A stretch of 64,000 nucleotides of DNA from contig JAFZBN010000015.1 of NCBI GenBank assembly GCA_017561715.1, positions 1-64,000 of the forward strand, given 5' to 3'. The DNA is from Clostridiales bacterium. GTDB taxonomy: Bacteria > Bacillota > Clostridia > Saccharofermentanales > Saccharofermentanaceae. A program made the position numbers and the translations under genes. The notes beneath the pieces are model-generated. The model saw nothing but the letters and a program-made list of their open reading frames with translations, ran no database searches and had not been told where the DNA came from. Of the stretch, positions 1-10,614 are shown piece after piece (within the stretch, counting starts at the first letter, position 1; every line of letters starts with the position of its first letter).

Positions 1-1517
1 AGCTTAAGACCGCGGTTACCGACCATCGTGTCATATCCGTCCGGCTGGTTCTTGATGAACTCGTCGATGCTTGCGATCTTGCAGGCCTTTTCGATCTCTT
101 CATCTGTCGCGTCTTCTTTGGCATAAAGAAGGTTCTCTTTAATGGTTCCGTTGAAAAGATACGTATCCTGGGTAACTACACCGATCTGCTGGCGAAGGTA
201 GGTAAGATCGAAGTTTCGAACATCTTCGCCCGCGATCTTAACGCTTCCTTCTTCGACATCGTAAAGACGCGGAATGAAGTTAACGACCGTGGATTTACCG
301 GACCCCGACGGACCGACGATCGCGTACATCTTGCCACCCGGGACCGTAAACGAAACGTCCTTGAGAAGTTCTTTTTCCGGAGTATAGGAAAACTTCACGT
401 GATCATAAACGATATCTTTATTCGAGACATCCGGCTTCGCGCCGTTTTCAGGAGACTTCAGCGGATTCTCCCTGTCAAAATAATCGAAGATACGCGTGAA
501 AAGCGCCAGCGAACGGGTAAAGTCGACACCCAGATTCATGAGGGATTCGACCGGACGATACAGGCGGTTAATGAGAGCGACAGTTGCGGTAACGACACCG
601 ACCGTCAGATTCGGATCGTACTTTTTGATGATGCAGATACCACCGGCAAAGTAAATAAGGAGCGGACCGACCTGAGTAAACATACCCATCATGACACGGA
701 ACCATTTACCGCTTCTTTGCTCTTTCAGAGAAAGACGCGTTACCTCTTCGTTGACTTCTACGAAATTTTCATACTCCTTATCCTCTCTCGTAAAGAGCTT
801 TACGAGCATGGAACCGGAAACCGAAAGCGTCTCGTTGATGACCTGATTCAGTTCATCGTTCTTTTCCTGTGTCTTCGTAAGAAGCTTATAACGGTTTCTG
901 CCGACATTTCGGGTCGGAAGGATCAGAAGCGGGATGATCAGGATGCCGACGAGAGCCAGCGGAACACTCATCATAAAGAGCGCGACGAGAGTCGTGATGA
1001 CGGTCGCGAGGTTATTGATGCAACTGGAAAGCGTATTGGAAATTACGGAGCTGACGCCGGAAATGTCCGTGTTCATTCTCGTGATGATATCGCCCTGCTT
1101 TTCGGTCGTAAAGAAGCTGTGCGGCATCCACTGAAGATGGCGGTACATCTCGTTTTTCATATCGAAGATGATCCTTTGGGAGATCCACGCGTTGATGTAA
1201 CTTTCTATTACGCTGATGACCTGAGACGCAGTAAGAGCGACAAAAGCGGCGATCAGGAGCTTGATCAGAAGGCCGAGGTCATCGCCGAGAAGGGCTTTAT
1301 CTACGATCCTTCCCGTAATGATCGACGGGAACAGACCAACGACCGCGGAAAGCAGGATCGACAGGAATACGAGCGCGAACTGAAGCTTATATGGCTTCAT
1401 GTACGAAGTGATACGTTTGATCAGTTTCTTATCGACCTTTGGCTTATTCTTCTTTTCTTCTTCTGTCAGAAAACCACGCGGCCCCATTCTCATCGGGCCC
1501 GGACCACCCATTCCCAT
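1..1517 (-). CDS. ABC exporter, fused permease and ATPase (C-terminus outside window)
   Basis: The reading frame runs off the left edge; 505 codons are visible of an expected ~590-620. The start is ATG at 1517 with an AGGAG ribosome site (1525-1530) and a Gly/Met/Pro-rich N-terminus. A six-helix type-1 exporter domain fills roughly residues 30-330. A nucleotide-binding domain follows with Walker A GPSGSGKST and the Q-loop VTQDTYLF; the window ends just before the expected LSGGQ signature, so Walker B and the H-loop cannot be checked. The architecture is that of homo- or heterodimeric MsbA/BmrA-type multidrug or lipid exporters. It is the last visible gene of the run polA-coaE-small membrane protein-exporter. 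The substrate cannot be inferred; a partner half-transporter may lie outside the window. Confidence 0.9.
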   Translation of the reverse strand, partial: MGMGGPGPMRMGPRGFLTEEEKKNKPKVDKKLIKRITSYMKPYKLQFALVFLSILLSAVVGLFPSIITGRIVDKALLGDDLGLLIKLLIAAFVALTASQVISVIESYINAWISQRIIFDMKNEMYRHLQWMPHSFFTTEKQGDIITRMNTDISGVSSVISNTLSSCINNLATVITTLVALFMMSVPLALVGILIIPLLILPTRNVGRNRYKLLTKTQEKNDELNQVINETLSVSGSMLVKLFTREDKEYENFVEVNEEVTRLSLKEQRSGKWFRVMMGMFTQVGPLLIYFAGGICIIKKYDPNLTVGVVTATVALINRLYRPVESLMNLGVDFTRSLALFTRIFDYFDRENPLKSPENGAKPDVSNKDIVYDHVKFSYTPEKELLKDVSFTVPGGKMYAIVGPSGSGKSTVVNFIPRLYDVEEGSVKIAGEDVRNFDLTYLRQQIGVVTQDTYLFNGTIKENLLYAKEDATDEEIEKACKIASIDEFIKNQPDGYDTMVGNRGLK

Positions 1518-1529
1518 AGCGATTCTCCT

Positions 1530-1856
1530 TTACTCTGTCTTGTCTTCTACGTCTTCATCTTCTTTCGGTTTTGTCGTCTCCACAGGAGTTGTTTTTGTAA
1601 AAAGGACGATCATCATCGCGGTGATCATTCCGCAGACCATCGTCGCCAGAACATCCGCGAGAATAAAGAACAGGATCGGAAGATCCTTCTTAAAGATCGC
1701 AAGGAGCAGGATCATCAGACAAGCAGAAGCGTAAACGGCTGTCGACGCGCCCGCGAATTTCGAATATGGCTTTTTCTTAAGCGCTGTAAAGAAAAGCACC
1801 GTGATCGTCAGTGAAAAGGCCATAAATATCGAAGAAAGAACGATCCCGGCTGTCAT
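1530..1856 (-). CDS. small four-helix-like membrane protein, unknown function
   Basis: This 108-residue protein has hydrophobic segments at about 5-26, 38-54, 58-72 and 74-90 and ends in a charged tail rich in Thr, Lys, Glu and Asp, most likely cytoplasmic. Its ATG overlaps the coaE stop codon (ATGA), so it is probably translationally coupled to coaE. It ends 12 bases before the start of the ABC exporter, which suggests co-expression with the exporter. I do not recognise a family. A membrane accessory factor for the exporter is possible but is only inference from the spacing. Confidence 0.7.
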   Translation of the reverse strand: MTAGIVLSSIFMAFSLTITVLFFTALKKKPYSKFAGASTAVYASACLMILLLAIFKKDLPILFFILADVLATMVCGMITAMMIVLFTKTTPVETTKPKEDEDVEDKTE

Positions 1857-2461
1857 AGACGTATCCCTCGTTCGTTAAGTTCTTCTTTGACATAGCGGTC
1901 GATCTGCTCGTAAAGCTCTTCGATCGTTCCATCGTTAACGAGAACGCGGTCAGCAAGCTCCTCATATTCCTCACGAGTCATCTGCATCGCCATTCTCTTT
2001 CTCGCATCATCTCTGTCCATACCGCGAAGTACCAGTCTTTCGAGGCGGATATCGTCACTGCTGCTGACAACGAGGATCTGATTACATACATCTACGAAAC
2101 CGTGCTTTACAGGGATCGGGACATCGAGAACGATCAGTTTGACTTTGCGCTCCGCGGCTTTCGCGATCTCTTCTCCGATCGTTGTAAGCACATAGTGATG
2201 CACGATCGCTGAAAGCTTATCGAGTTTTTTCTTTTCCGTGAAAACCAGAGAAGCGACATACTTTCTGTTCAATGCACCGTTTGCAGTAAGCGCGCGAGGT
2301 CCGAAAAGCTCGGCGATCTCAGGAAGCGCGACGCCTCCGACATCAGTTACTCTTCTGGAGATCTCGTCAGCATCCAGGACTTCTACGCCCTTATCTCTGA
2401 AGTATCCGGAAACAGTGCTTTTACCTGTTCCGATACCACCTGTTACACCTAAAACAAACAT
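1853..2461 (-). CDS. coaE: dephospho-CoA kinase
   Basis: It phosphorylates the 3'-hydroxyl of dephospho-CoA with ATP, the last step of coenzyme A synthesis, in the cytoplasm. The 202-residue length matches the family. The N-terminus carries the P-loop GGIGTGKST preceded by MFVLGVT, followed by DADEISRRV, a typical substrate-binding segment of CoaE, and a lid-like RMAMQMTREE helix near 158-168. The start has a GGAGG site 18 bases after the polA stop, consistent with a polA-coaE operon as in many Firmicutes. Its stop overlaps the next start by ATGA. Identification is secure. Confidence 0.95.
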   Translation of the reverse strand: MFVLGVTGGIGTGKSTVSGYFRDKGVEVLDADEISRRVTDVGGVALPEIAELFGPRALTANGALNRKYVASLVFTEKKKLDKLSAIVHHYVLTTIGEEIAKAAERKVKLIVLDVPIPVKHGFVDVCNQILVVSSSDDIRLERLVLRGMDRDDARKRMAMQMTREEYEELADRVLVNDGTIEELYEQIDRYVKEELNERGIRL

Positions 2462-2479
2462 CTTTTTCCTCCACTTATG

Positions 2480-5251
2480 TCAGTGGGCTTCTGCCCATGT
2501 TTTTCCGATTCTTGCTTCCGCAATAAGCGGCACATCGAGTTCGATCACGTTTTCCATCGCCTCAGAAAGCACTTTCGCCGCTTCTTCCGCGATATCTTCT
2601 TTGGCTTCGACGATCAGTTCGTCGTGTACCTGAAGGATGAGCTTGGCGTCAAAGCCTTTTTCGCGAAGCGCCTGTTCCGCGCGGTTCATCGCGAGCTTGA
2701 TGATATCTGCCGCGGTTCCCTGGATCGGGGTGTTCATGGCGGCGCGCTCGCCGAAACTTCGGATGTTATAGTTCGCCGATGTCAGTTCCTTCAGGATCCT
2801 TCTTCTTCCGAAGAGAGTCGAAACATAGCCCTTTTCTTTACCTTCCTGCTTAAAGCCGTCAAGGCACGGCTTGATCGTCGGGAACTGACGGTAATATTCT
2901 TCGATATATCTTTTCGCTTCATACACGCTGACGCCGAGATCCTGGGAAAGTCCGTAATCACTGACACCGTATACGATACTGAAGTTGACGCGCTTTGCCG
3001 CGGCGCGCATGCCCGCATTGATCTTATCCGCGGGAACTCCGAAGATACCGCAGGCAGTCTTTGTATGGATGTCTCTTCCTTCGCGGAAAGCACTGATCAT
3101 TTCTTCATCGTGCGAGATCGCCGCAAGAAGTCGAAGTTCGATCTGTGAGTAGTCCGCGTCGATCAGGACATAGCCGTCTTTGGCGACAAAAGTCTCACGG
3201 ATCAAAGATCCGAGGTCGGTTCGGATCGGGATATTCTGCAGGTTCGGATCCGAGGAAGAAAGTCTTCCCGTATTGGTCATCGCCTGGCTGAACGTCGTAT
3301 GCACACGACCGTCTTTTTCGGAAATACTCTTCTTCAAGCCCATGACAAAGGTCGAATCGAGCTTTTGGATCTGACGGTATTCGAGGATCTTATCCACGAT
3401 CGGATGCTTGTCACGGATCTTCTCGAGTTCCTCGGAATTCGTGGAATACCCGCCGCTGGCAAGTTTCTTTCCGGACGGAAGCCCGAGCTTATCGAAAAGC
3501 ACTTTTCCGAGCTGCTTCGGTGAAAGAATGGTAAACTCTTCTCCCGCCAGTTCATGTATCTCTTTTTCGAGTTCACGGACCTTTCCGTCGAACTCTTTAT
3601 GGAGCTCGTCGATCTTACTGACGTCGACGAGAACGCCTCTTCTTTCCATGCGGTCAAGTACCATGACCAGAGGCATTTCGATCTCATAGATCAGCTTCTC
3701 GATGCCCTGTTTTTCGACATCTGCCTTCTGGTAGAACGACAGCCATCTTGAGAGAAGCACCTGATACGAAAAATCGAGTTCATCGTCTTCCGTGATTTCT
3801 TTTTCCGTTTCCGATGTACCATCGATAAACGCGAAAAGATCCTGCTGCCGGTTTGCCTTTTTCGGGTCTTCCTTCGCCTGTCCGTAGTCTTCCAGGATCG
3901 GGAACGGACGGTGTGTTCCATGCTCGATCAGCATCTCAAAAGAAGGATCTGCTCCTTCGATTGAATTCAGGACATAACCCGCGATCTCAACGTCAAATAC
4001 GTAATCGAACGGGAGTCCTTCGTCCAGATGTTTGAAGTGATTCTTCGCGCTGTAAGCGACAGGTGCTTTTTCCGAAGAAGCGCCGATTCCGGCTGCATTC
4101 AGTTCCGAAATGACTTTCCTGATATCGTCTTTCTTCGACCAGACATACACCTGATCAGAAGAAACGGAAAGACCGAGAACCGGACCGTTCTGATCGACCA
4201 TATCGATCATGACAGGCTGTTCTTCGGAGATCTGCGAAAGGATCGTTTTCATGGATGACGCGACGTCTTCGTTCAAAAGGATCTGCGGGCGCTTACCGGA
4301 AAGTTTCGGGTAGTTGGCCTCTTCTTCAGACTCTTCAACAACAGGCGTTGCTTCGGCAACCGCGGCCTCATCGATATTCCATTTCTTCATCTGCGCACGG
4401 AAACCGTACTTATAGAAGCAGGCTGCCGTAGATGCGTTATCCAGCGGTTTTCTCTCGAGTTCATCGAGCGTGATACCGATCTCGGCGTCCGTAACGATTT
4501 TACTTAACATCAGGGACATATACGCATTATCTTTGTCTGTCTCGAGCTTTTCACGAAGTTTCGGGCTCAGCTCGGAAAGGTGCTCGTAAAGTCCGTCGAG
4601 GGTCTTATACTTTCTGACAAGATCCATCGCGCCCTTTTCACCGATGCCTTTTACACCCGGGATGTTATCGGAACTGTCGCCCATAAGTGCTTTTGCCGTA
4701 ACAAAATCGGAAGTCGGAATGCCGTATCTCTCCTGAAAAAGCGCCTCATCGTAGTAATCTGTGCCGGAACCGTCTTTCTTGGTAACGGGCATGATCACCT
4801 TCGTATGCTCGTCGATCAGCTGGAAATCGTCCTTATCACCACTAAGGATAAAGACTTCAAATCCGGCATTTACGCCCATGGTCTTAAGAGTTCCGATCAG
4901 GTCGTCTGCCTCGAGTCCTTCCTGCTCATAACGAGGAAAACCCATCGCGTCGAGGACTTCTTTAAGAACAGGCATCTGCGCCGCAAGATCGTCGGGCATG
5001 CCTTTTCTCGTGCCCTTGTACTCGGAATACGCCTTATGGCGGAATGTCGGTGCTTTCAGATCGAAAAGTGTGCAGGTATGCGTCGGTTCGACCTCGGAGA
5101 TATACTTTGAAAGCGTGTTGAGATAGATATTTACGGCGCCTGTAGGAGTACCGTCCGGTGCCGTCAGATTATTCCGTCCCGCTGTCGCATAGTAGGAACG
5201 GTTGATGATACTGTTTCCATCTACCAGAAGTAATCGTTTGGCATCAGACAT
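2480..5251 (-). CDS. polA: DNA polymerase I
   Basis: This 923-residue repair and Okazaki-fragment polymerase has a 5'-3' exonuclease (FLAP) domain over about 1-290, with LLLVDGNSIINRSYYA at the start and GDSSDNIPGVKGIGEKGA for the helix-hairpin-helix. The central 3'-5' exonuclease-like domain (about 325-520) appears inactive: the DxE of motif I reads DMV and no motif III aspartate context is visible. The polymerase domain is intact, with motif A DYSQIELR, motif B RAAAKRVNFSIVYG and motif C LQVHDELIVEA near residue 873. The motif B aromatic is Phe, as in most bacterial PolI enzymes. It follows the activase gene by 18 bases and precedes coaE by 18, so all three are probably co-transcribed. Confidence 0.97.
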   Translation of the reverse strand: MSDAKRLLLVDGNSIINRSYYATAGRNNLTAPDGTPTGAVNIYLNTLSKYISEVEPTHTCTLFDLKAPTFRHKAYSEYKGTRKGMPDDLAAQMPVLKEVLDAMGFPRYEQEGLEADDLIGTLKTMGVNAGFEVFILSGDKDDFQLIDEHTKVIMPVTKKDGSGTDYYDEALFQERYGIPTSDFVTAKALMGDSSDNIPGVKGIGEKGAMDLVRKYKTLDGLYEHLSELSPKLREKLETDKDNAYMSLMLSKIVTDAEIGITLDELERKPLDNASTAACFYKYGFRAQMKKWNIDEAAVAEATPVVEESEEEANYPKLSGKRPQILLNEDVASSMKTILSQISEEQPVMIDMVDQNGPVLGLSVSSDQVYVWSKKDDIRKVISELNAAGIGASSEKAPVAYSAKNHFKHLDEGLPFDYVFDVEIAGYVLNSIEGADPSFEMLIEHGTHRPFPILEDYGQAKEDPKKANRQQDLFAFIDGTSETEKEITEDDELDFSYQVLLSRWLSFYQKADVEKQGIEKLIYEIEMPLVMVLDRMERRGVLVDVSKIDELHKEFDGKVRELEKEIHELAGEEFTILSPKQLGKVLFDKLGLPSGKKLASGGYSTNSEELEKIRDKHPIVDKILEYRQIQKLDSTFVMGLKKSISEKDGRVHTTFSQAMTNTGRLSSSDPNLQNIPIRTDLGSLIRETFVAKDGYVLIDADYSQIELRLLAAISHDEEMISAFREGRDIHTKTACGIFGVPADKINAGMRAAAKRVNFSIVYGVSDYGLSQDLGVSVYEAKRYIEEYYRQFPTIKPCLDGFKQEGKEKGYVSTLFGRRRILKELTSANYNIRSFGERAAMNTPIQGTAADIIKLAMNRAEQALREKGFDAKLILQVHDELIVEAKEDIAEEAAKVLSEAMENVIELDVPLIAEARIGKTWAEAH

Positions 5252-5269
5252 ATTGGTATCTCCCGAAGT

Positions 5270-8200
5270 TTATTTATTCTTCTTTTCTTCTTCCTGACGC
5301 TTCATTTCCTCACGGTAATGCGCCGTGCTGACCATGAGCTTAATACGGTTCAGCTGGTTCGCTTCACTGGCACCCGGATCGTAGTCGATCGGGATGATGT
5401 TGCTTTCAGGGTACTGACGGCGGAGTTCTTTGATCATGCCCTTACCGGTAACGTGGTTCGGCAGGCAGGCAAACGGCTGCGCGCAGATGATATTCGGAAC
5501 GCCGCTCTCGATCAGCTCGATCATCTCGGCGGTCAGGAACCATCCCTCACCGTTATTGTTTCCGCAGGAAAGAACATTCTCTGCTTTCTTCGCCATGTGG
5601 CGGATGCTCTGAGGAAGCTGAAACTTGCCGGTCTCCTCCATCTTCTTGATGATGTGGCTTCTATAGGACTGCAGAAGATCGATTCCGCGGTTAGAAAGCC
5701 AAGCGCTCTTCTTGCTTCTTCCTAAGTGTTCAGCTGCCCATACAGGTCCCATCGTGCAGTACAGGAAGAAGTCCAGAAGACCCGGAACAACGGCTTCACA
5801 GCCTTCCTGCTCAACTACGTCGACCGCGTGGTTATTCGCATCCGGCTGGAACTTAACGAGGATCTCACCGACGAGACCAACACGCGGTTTTCTCGGGATA
5901 TCGAGCATCGGGAACTTATCAAAGGTATCGATCGTCGCGTCGATCATGCGCTTATAAGAAGACGGACGGCCGACCTTTGTACAATGAAGTTCCGTAAGAA
6001 GATCCTCAACAGCCTTCTTCTCTTCGTCAGTCAGAGGCGCGTTCTTGCAGGCCTCGGCCATGATGTACTCAGTAGTGATATCTTCGAACTTCTCTTTCGG
6101 GTTAAAGAACAGTTTACCGCAGCGGTTCCAGAACTGATAGAGGGCATTTGCGGAGCCCTTGACCTTCTCGTAAGGACGTACGCGAAGGAGCAGTGTCTGC
6201 AGCATATCGCCGTAGCAGATCGCGCGGAGAGCACTGTTGATGAAAGGAAGTGTCGGGCGGAAGCCCGGGTTCTTTTCGAACTGCTGTACGGAAAGAGCGA
6301 TGACAGGGATATCACCGTAGCCTGCCTCGCGCAGTGCTTTTCTCAAGAAAGCGACATAGTTCGTCGCACGGCATCCGCCACCGGTCTGTGTGATCAGGAC
6401 CGTAGTGTTGTCGCGGTCCACTTCACCGGAAAGGATCGCGTTGATCATCTGTCCGACTACGATAACTGTCGGGAAGCATGCGTCGTTATTTACAAAACGA
6501 AGGCCGCACTCGATATCTGCCTGAGTCGCTTCTTTCAGGACTTTGAGCTTATATCCGTGGTTATGGAAGACCGCCTCTACGAACTCAAATTCGATCGGTG
6601 CCATCTGCGGCGCGAGGATCGTGTGACGCTTCTTGTGTTCTTCGGTAAACGGTACGCGCTTGATCGTATAGGACTTCTTCTCGCGCTTGACCATCGTGCC
6701 TTCTTTTCTTGCCGCTTCACGCTCATCCATAGCGACCTTCAGGGAACGCATACGGATACGAGCGGCACCGAGGTTACTTACTTCGTCGATCTTCAAAAGT
6801 GTATAGAGTTTACCTTGGGATTCCAGGATCTCCTGCACCTGATCAGAAGTAACGGCATCGAGACCGCAGCCGAAAGATGTGAGCTGAACGAGCTCGAGAT
6901 TATCGTTGGTCGCGACATAAGCCGCGGCTTCGTAAAGACGTGTATGGTACATCCACTGGTCAACAACACGGATCGGACGCTGGAGTCTTCCCGGAACGGC
7001 GACACTGTCCTCACTGAGAACGGCAAGACCGAGGGAGTTGATCATCTCCGGAATACCGTGATGGATCTCCGGATCCGTGTGATACGGACGGCCGGAAAGA
7101 ACAATACCCTTTTGGCCTGTCCTTTCGAGATCCTCGATGACTTCCTGACCTTTTCTTCGGATATCCGCCTTATACTCGTCGTACTCCTTGTTACCTGCGG
7201 CAACGGCTTTTACGGTCTCTGCCTTTGTAACCCCGAAATCAGCAAGCGCGATCGCGAGCTGCTCGGCAAGGGCGTCATCGTTATCGAGCGGCAGGAAAGG
7301 ATTGAGATACGTGATTCCCTTATCCTTGATATTCTCGAGGTTATTGCGGATAACTTCCGGATAGGAAGCTACGATCGGGCAGTTAAAGTGGTTACCGGAC
7401 TGTTTGTTCTCATGACGCTCATAAGGAACATCCGGATAGAAGATCGTCTTGATGCCCTTTTCGATCAGTGCCTCAATATGGCCGTGAACAAGCTTGGCCG
7501 GATAGCAGACACTCTCGGAAGGAATGGAATCCATACCCTTCTCGAAAAGCTCATGGTTCGATCTCGGAGAGATGATAACGGAGAATCCGAGTTCCGTCAG
7601 GACCGTGAACCAGAACGGATAGTTCTCGTACATGTTCAAAGCTCTCGGGATACCGATCTCGCCTCTTGGCGCCTTGTCCTTGGCCAATGGCTTATAGCGG
7701 AAAGTTCTCGCGTATTTGTAAGCGATCAGGTTCGGAAGTGTATCCTTTGCCTTCTCCTTGCCCTCACCTCTTTCGCAGCGGTTACCGGAGATGAAACGCT
7801 CGCCGTTACTGAATGTAGAGATCGTAAGTTTACAATGGTTCGTGCAGAGAGGACATGTCGTCATCTCTGTGGTCATATCGAAGTTGTTGAGATCTTCAAG
7901 TCCAAGAAGTCCGGAAACTTTCTGGTCTTTCGGCATACGCTTCTTCGCAATGATCGCCGCGCCAAAAGCACCCATCAGGCCCGCAACGTTCGGGCGGATA
8001 ACTTCACGACCGGAAATAAGCTCAAAGCAGCGGAGGATCGCGTCATTTAGGAACGTACCGCCCTGAACGACGATCTTCTTTCCGAGTTCCTGTGTGTCAC
8101 GGATCTTGATGACCTTATAAAGCGCGTTACGGACGACAGAATAAGAAAGGCCCGCGGAAATATCTCCGACGGTCGCGCCTTCCTTCTGCGCCTGTTTAAC

Positions 8201-9664
8201 CTTGGAGTTCATGAATACCGTGCATCTCGTTCCGAGATCGACCGGATTCTCCGCGGAAAGCGCCTCGATCGAGAACGTATGCGCGTCCATGTTGAGGTTT
8301 TCGGCAAATGTCTGGATAAAGGATCCGCAACCCGAAGAACATGCTTCGTTGAGCATGATGGAGTCGATAACGCCGTTACGGATCTTCATGCACTTCATAT
8401 CCTGTCCGCCGATATCGATGATGAAATCGACATCCGGACAGAAGTACTTCGCGGACTGGAAGTGCGCCATGGTCTCGATCTCTCCGAGATCAACGCCGAG
8501 CGCGGCACGGATAATATTTTCGCCGTAACCGGTAACACAGCTGTTCGCGATATATGTTTCCGGCGGCATCTGCTCATAGAGCTGCTTAACGATATTTACC
8601 GCACTCTTTACCGGATTACCCTGATTACTTGCGTAGTAGGTATAGACCATCTGGCCTTCTTCGTTGATAAGAACTGCCTTGGTCGTGGTACTTCCGGCAT
8701 CGATACCGAGGTAGCACGGACCTTTCTGTTTCGAAAGCTGATACAGATCAAGCGTCGCCTTCTGATGACGTTCGTCGAACAGTTCTTTTTCATGCGCATC
8801 CGCGAAAAGCGGCGCGATACGCTTGATGTCCGGCTCGAAGCCTTCTTTTGTCGAAAAAGACGCGATCAGATCGGAAAGCTTAACAGGCTCTCCCTTAGCG
8901 CCGAGAGCCGCACCGAGCGCAACATAGATCTGGGCGTTATCCGGGATCCAGAAAGACTTGACCTGCTCTTCAAGTGTTCTCTCGAAAGCCCTACGAAGCT
9001 CAGAGTTAAAGAACAACGGACCACCGAGGAAAGCGATGTGACCTCGGATCGGGCGTCCGCAGGCAAGACCTGCGATCGTCTGGTTAACGACTGCCTGAAA
9101 AATCGAGGCCGCGAGGTCCTCTTTTGCCGCGCCTTCGTTAATAAGCGGCTGCAGGTCACTCTTGGCAAATACACCGCATCGGGAAGCGATCGTGTATAAA
9201 GTCGTATAGGACTTCGCAAGTTCGTTGAGTCCGTCCGCATCGGTACGAAGAAGTGTCGCCATCTGGTCGATAAAAGCACCTGTACCGCCGGCACAAGTAC
9301 CGTTCATACGCTGCTCCGGAACCGGATGCAGGTATGTGATCTTCGCGTCTTCACCGCCGAGCTCGATGATGACGTCGGTCTCCGGGTGATACTTCGTGAT
9401 CGCAACAGTCTCTGCAATAACTTCCTGAACGAAATCAAGACCCAGCCATTTCGCGACGGAAAGTCCGCCGGAACCGGTGATCTGTACACGAGCTTCAAGG
9501 CCCGGGAATTTCTTATTTACTTCTTCGAATGCGTTTAAAAGCTCTCCGGCAATATCCGAGTGGTGTCTGCGGTATTCCGAATAGATCACATTCTCGTCTT
9601 CTGTAATTACGATCTTGATCGTTGTAGAGCCTATATCCAGGCCCATCTGCTTAACTTGTTCCAT
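5270..9664 (-). CDS. 2-hydroxyacyl-CoA dehydratase activase/dehydratase fusion (BadF/BcrA ATPase + DUF2229)
   Basis: This 1464-residue cytoplasmic protein has two ASKHA ATPase domains of the HgdC/BadF type. The first starts [14 protein letters not shown] and has [10 protein letters not shown] and [10 protein letters not shown]; the second starts near 318 with [15 protein letters not shown] and has [10 protein letters not shown] and [10 protein letters not shown]. In the activator family the cysteines of these loops bind an inter-subunit [4Fe-4S] cluster that passes an electron on ATP hydrolysis. A further Cys-rich segment (CPLCTNHC...NRC, near 605-640) leads into a DUF2229/HgdB-like dehydratase region to the C-terminus. 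Such giant proteins are widespread in Clostridia, but the physiological substrate is generally unknown. No separate HgdA/HgdB genes or CoA-transferase adjoin it. It lies 17 bases downstream of an unknown gene and 18 upstream of polA. Confidence 0.9.
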   Translation of the reverse strand: MEQVKQMGLDIGSTTIKIVITEDENVIYSEYRRHHSDIAGELLNAFEEVNKKFPGLEARVQITGSGGLSVAKWLGLDFVQEVIAETVAITKYHPETDVIIELGGEDAKITYLHPVPEQRMNGTCAGGTGAFIDQMATLLRTDADGLNELAKSYTTLYTIASRCGVFAKSDLQPLINEGAAKEDLAASIFQAVVNQTIAGLACGRPIRGHIAFLGGPLFFNSELRRAFERTLEEQVKSFWIPDNAQIYVALGAALGAKGEPVKLSDLIASFSTKEGFEPDIKRIAPLFADAHEKELFDERHQKATLDLYQLSKQKGPCYLGIDAGSTTTKAVLINEEGQMVYTYYASNQGNPVKSAVNIVKQLYEQMPPETYIANSCVTGYGENIIRAALGVDLGEIETMAHFQSAKYFCPDVDFIIDIGGQDMKCMKIRNGVIDSIMLNEACSSGCGSFIQTFAENLNMDAHTFSIEALSAENPVDLGTRCTVFMNSKVKQAQKEGATVGDISAGLSYSVVRNALYKVIKIRDTQELGKKIVVQGGTFLNDAILRCFELISGREVIRPNVAGLMGAFGAAIIAKKRMPKDQKVSGLLGLEDLNNFDMTTEMTTCPLCTNHCKLTISTFSNGERFISGNRCERGEGKEKAKDTLPNLIAYKYARTFRYKPLAKDKAPRGEIGIPRALNMYENYPFWFTVLTELGFSVIISPRSNHELFEKGMDSIPSESVCYPAKLVHGHIEALIEKGIKTIFYPDVPYERHENKQSGNHFNCPIVASYPEVIRNNLENIKDKGITYLNPFLPLDNDDALAEQLAIALADFGVTKAETVKAVAAGNKEYDEYKADIRRKGQEVIEDLERTGQKGIVLSGRPYHTDPEIHHGIPEMINSLGLAVLSEDSVAVPGRLQRPIRVVDQWMYHTRLYEAAAYVATNDNLELVQLTSFGCGLDAVTSDQVQEILESQGKLYTLLKIDEVSNLGAARIRMRSLKVAMDEREAARKEGTMVKREKKSYTIKRVPFTEEHKKRHTILAPQMAPIEFEFVEAVFHNHGYKLKVLKEATQADIECGLRFVNNDACFPTVIVVGQMINAILSGEVDRDNTTVLITQTGGGCRATNYVAFLRKALREAGYGDIPVIALSVQQFEKNPGFRPTLPFINSALRAICYGDMLQTLLLRVRPYEKVKGSANALYQFWNRCGKLFFNPKEKFEDITTEYIMAEACKNAPLTDEEKKAVEDLLTELHCTKVGRPSSYKRMIDATIDTFDKFPMLDIPRKPRVGLVGEILVKFQPDANNHAVDVVEQEGCEAVVPGLLDFFLYCTMGPVWAAEHLGRSKKSAWLSNRGIDLLQSYRSHIIKKMEETGKFQLPQSIRHMAKKAENVLSCGNNNGEGWFLTAEMIELIESGVPNIICAQPFACLPNHVTGKGMIKELRRQYPESNIIPIDYDPGASEANQLNRIKLMVSTAHYREEMKRQEEEKKNK

Positions 9665-9681
9665 GAAAACTTTCTTTCCCC

Positions 9682-10557
9682 TTACGTTTCCTTCTTTTCG
9701 ACACTCTTCGTCTGTTTCTTCCCCTTATTTGTTTCCTTGGTCTTTACTTCACTATCTTTCTTCGCGGCAGTTTTAGCGGAAGACTTCGAAGTCGGCTTTG
9801 AAGCCTTCTTCACTTCGGATTTTTTCTCTTCTTCTGCCATCTTCGCTTTAGCGGCTTCTCGCAGTGCTTTTGCCGCTTCGCGCGCCATTTTTCTCTTTAA
9901 GAGACGCTGTTTCTTCTTTTCTTCCTTCTCTTCGATCGCCGCGGAAGTCTTCTTGAATTCCTGAAGACGCGAAGCCGCAGTTTTAAGGAATCGCATTCTG
10001 ATATCTTCGTGCTCGGAAAGATTCTTTCTGAATTCAGCGTCCAGGCAAAGGCAGAGCTTTTCATCCGGAATACCGAGATTCAGGTCAAACGGCTGATTAT
10101 AGACGTCATGAGTCGTCAGGTGAAGGATCTCGCACGCTTTTACGACATTCTTCTCATAATCCGAAAATTCTCCCTTCAAACCCAAAGGAAGCATAAGACC
10201 CGTAAAGTTCACATGAACATACGGAAGATTGCGAGAAAAGATCAGATGCAGCGCCAGAAGCTTCATGTACGATTCCAGCGTGATGAACTCCTGATCGCAG
10301 ATCAAAGACACCGCGCCCTTCGGTGCGATCAGGGCAATATCGGAAAACTCGTTCTCAAAGCCTTCCGACCACAGGTAGTAAAGCTCCCTGTAAACGGCCT
10401 TTTCGAACTCGTCGTAATCTCTGGTGAGCGGTTTTGCAAGGATATCCGCGCCGATCTGGAAAATGTAGTTCAAATACTCCTTCTCCTGATGGGAGGAAAC
10501 ACCTGCCCATTTGAAGTACGCGGCAATATCTCTGGCATTATATAGATAGTTGATCAT
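9682..10557 (-). CDS. conserved-looking hypothetical protein with Lys/Ala/Glu-rich tail
   Basis: I do not recognise a family for this 291-residue protein. Residues 1-200 look like a globular, mainly helical domain ([13 protein letters not shown] at the start, several aromatic and acidic helices). Residues about 205-291 form a low-complexity, highly charged tail ([20 protein letters not shown], then alternating Lys, Ala, Ser and Thr), predicted coiled or disordered, that could bind nucleic acid or acidic partners. No signal peptide or membrane segment is seen. A TATAAT -10 element at 10592-10597 lies shortly upstream, with a poor -35. It heads the run leading to the activase, polA and coaE. 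Function unknown. Confidence 0.75.
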   Translation of the reverse strand: MINYLYNARDIAAYFKWAGVSSHQEKEYLNYIFQIGADILAKPLTRDYDEFEKAVYRELYYLWSEGFENEFSDIALIAPKGAVSLICDQEFITLESYMKLLALHLIFSRNLPYVHVNFTGLMLPLGLKGEFSDYEKNVVKACEILHLTTHDVYNQPFDLNLGIPDEKLCLCLDAEFRKNLSEHEDIRMRFLKTAASRLQEFKKTSAAIEEKEEKKKQRLLKRKMAREAAKALREAAKAKMAEEEKKSEVKKASKPTSKSSAKTAAKKDSEVKTKETNKGKKQTKSVEKKET

Positions 10558-10614
10558 AAAATCTCCTAAGAACGCAATTTCGTGACATATTATTATACCA
10601 CAAAAGAACTATTC

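Noticed and set aside
399..1814. 471-codon open frame on plus opposite the ABC exporter
   Set aside because: Arg/Asp/His-rich antisense shadow crossing two minus-strand genes.
5726..8050. 774-codon open frame on plus, opposite the activase gene
   Set aside because: Product is rich in Arg, Asp, Phe and His with no domain; the opposite strand encodes a clear multi-domain protein. It is a codon-bias shadow.
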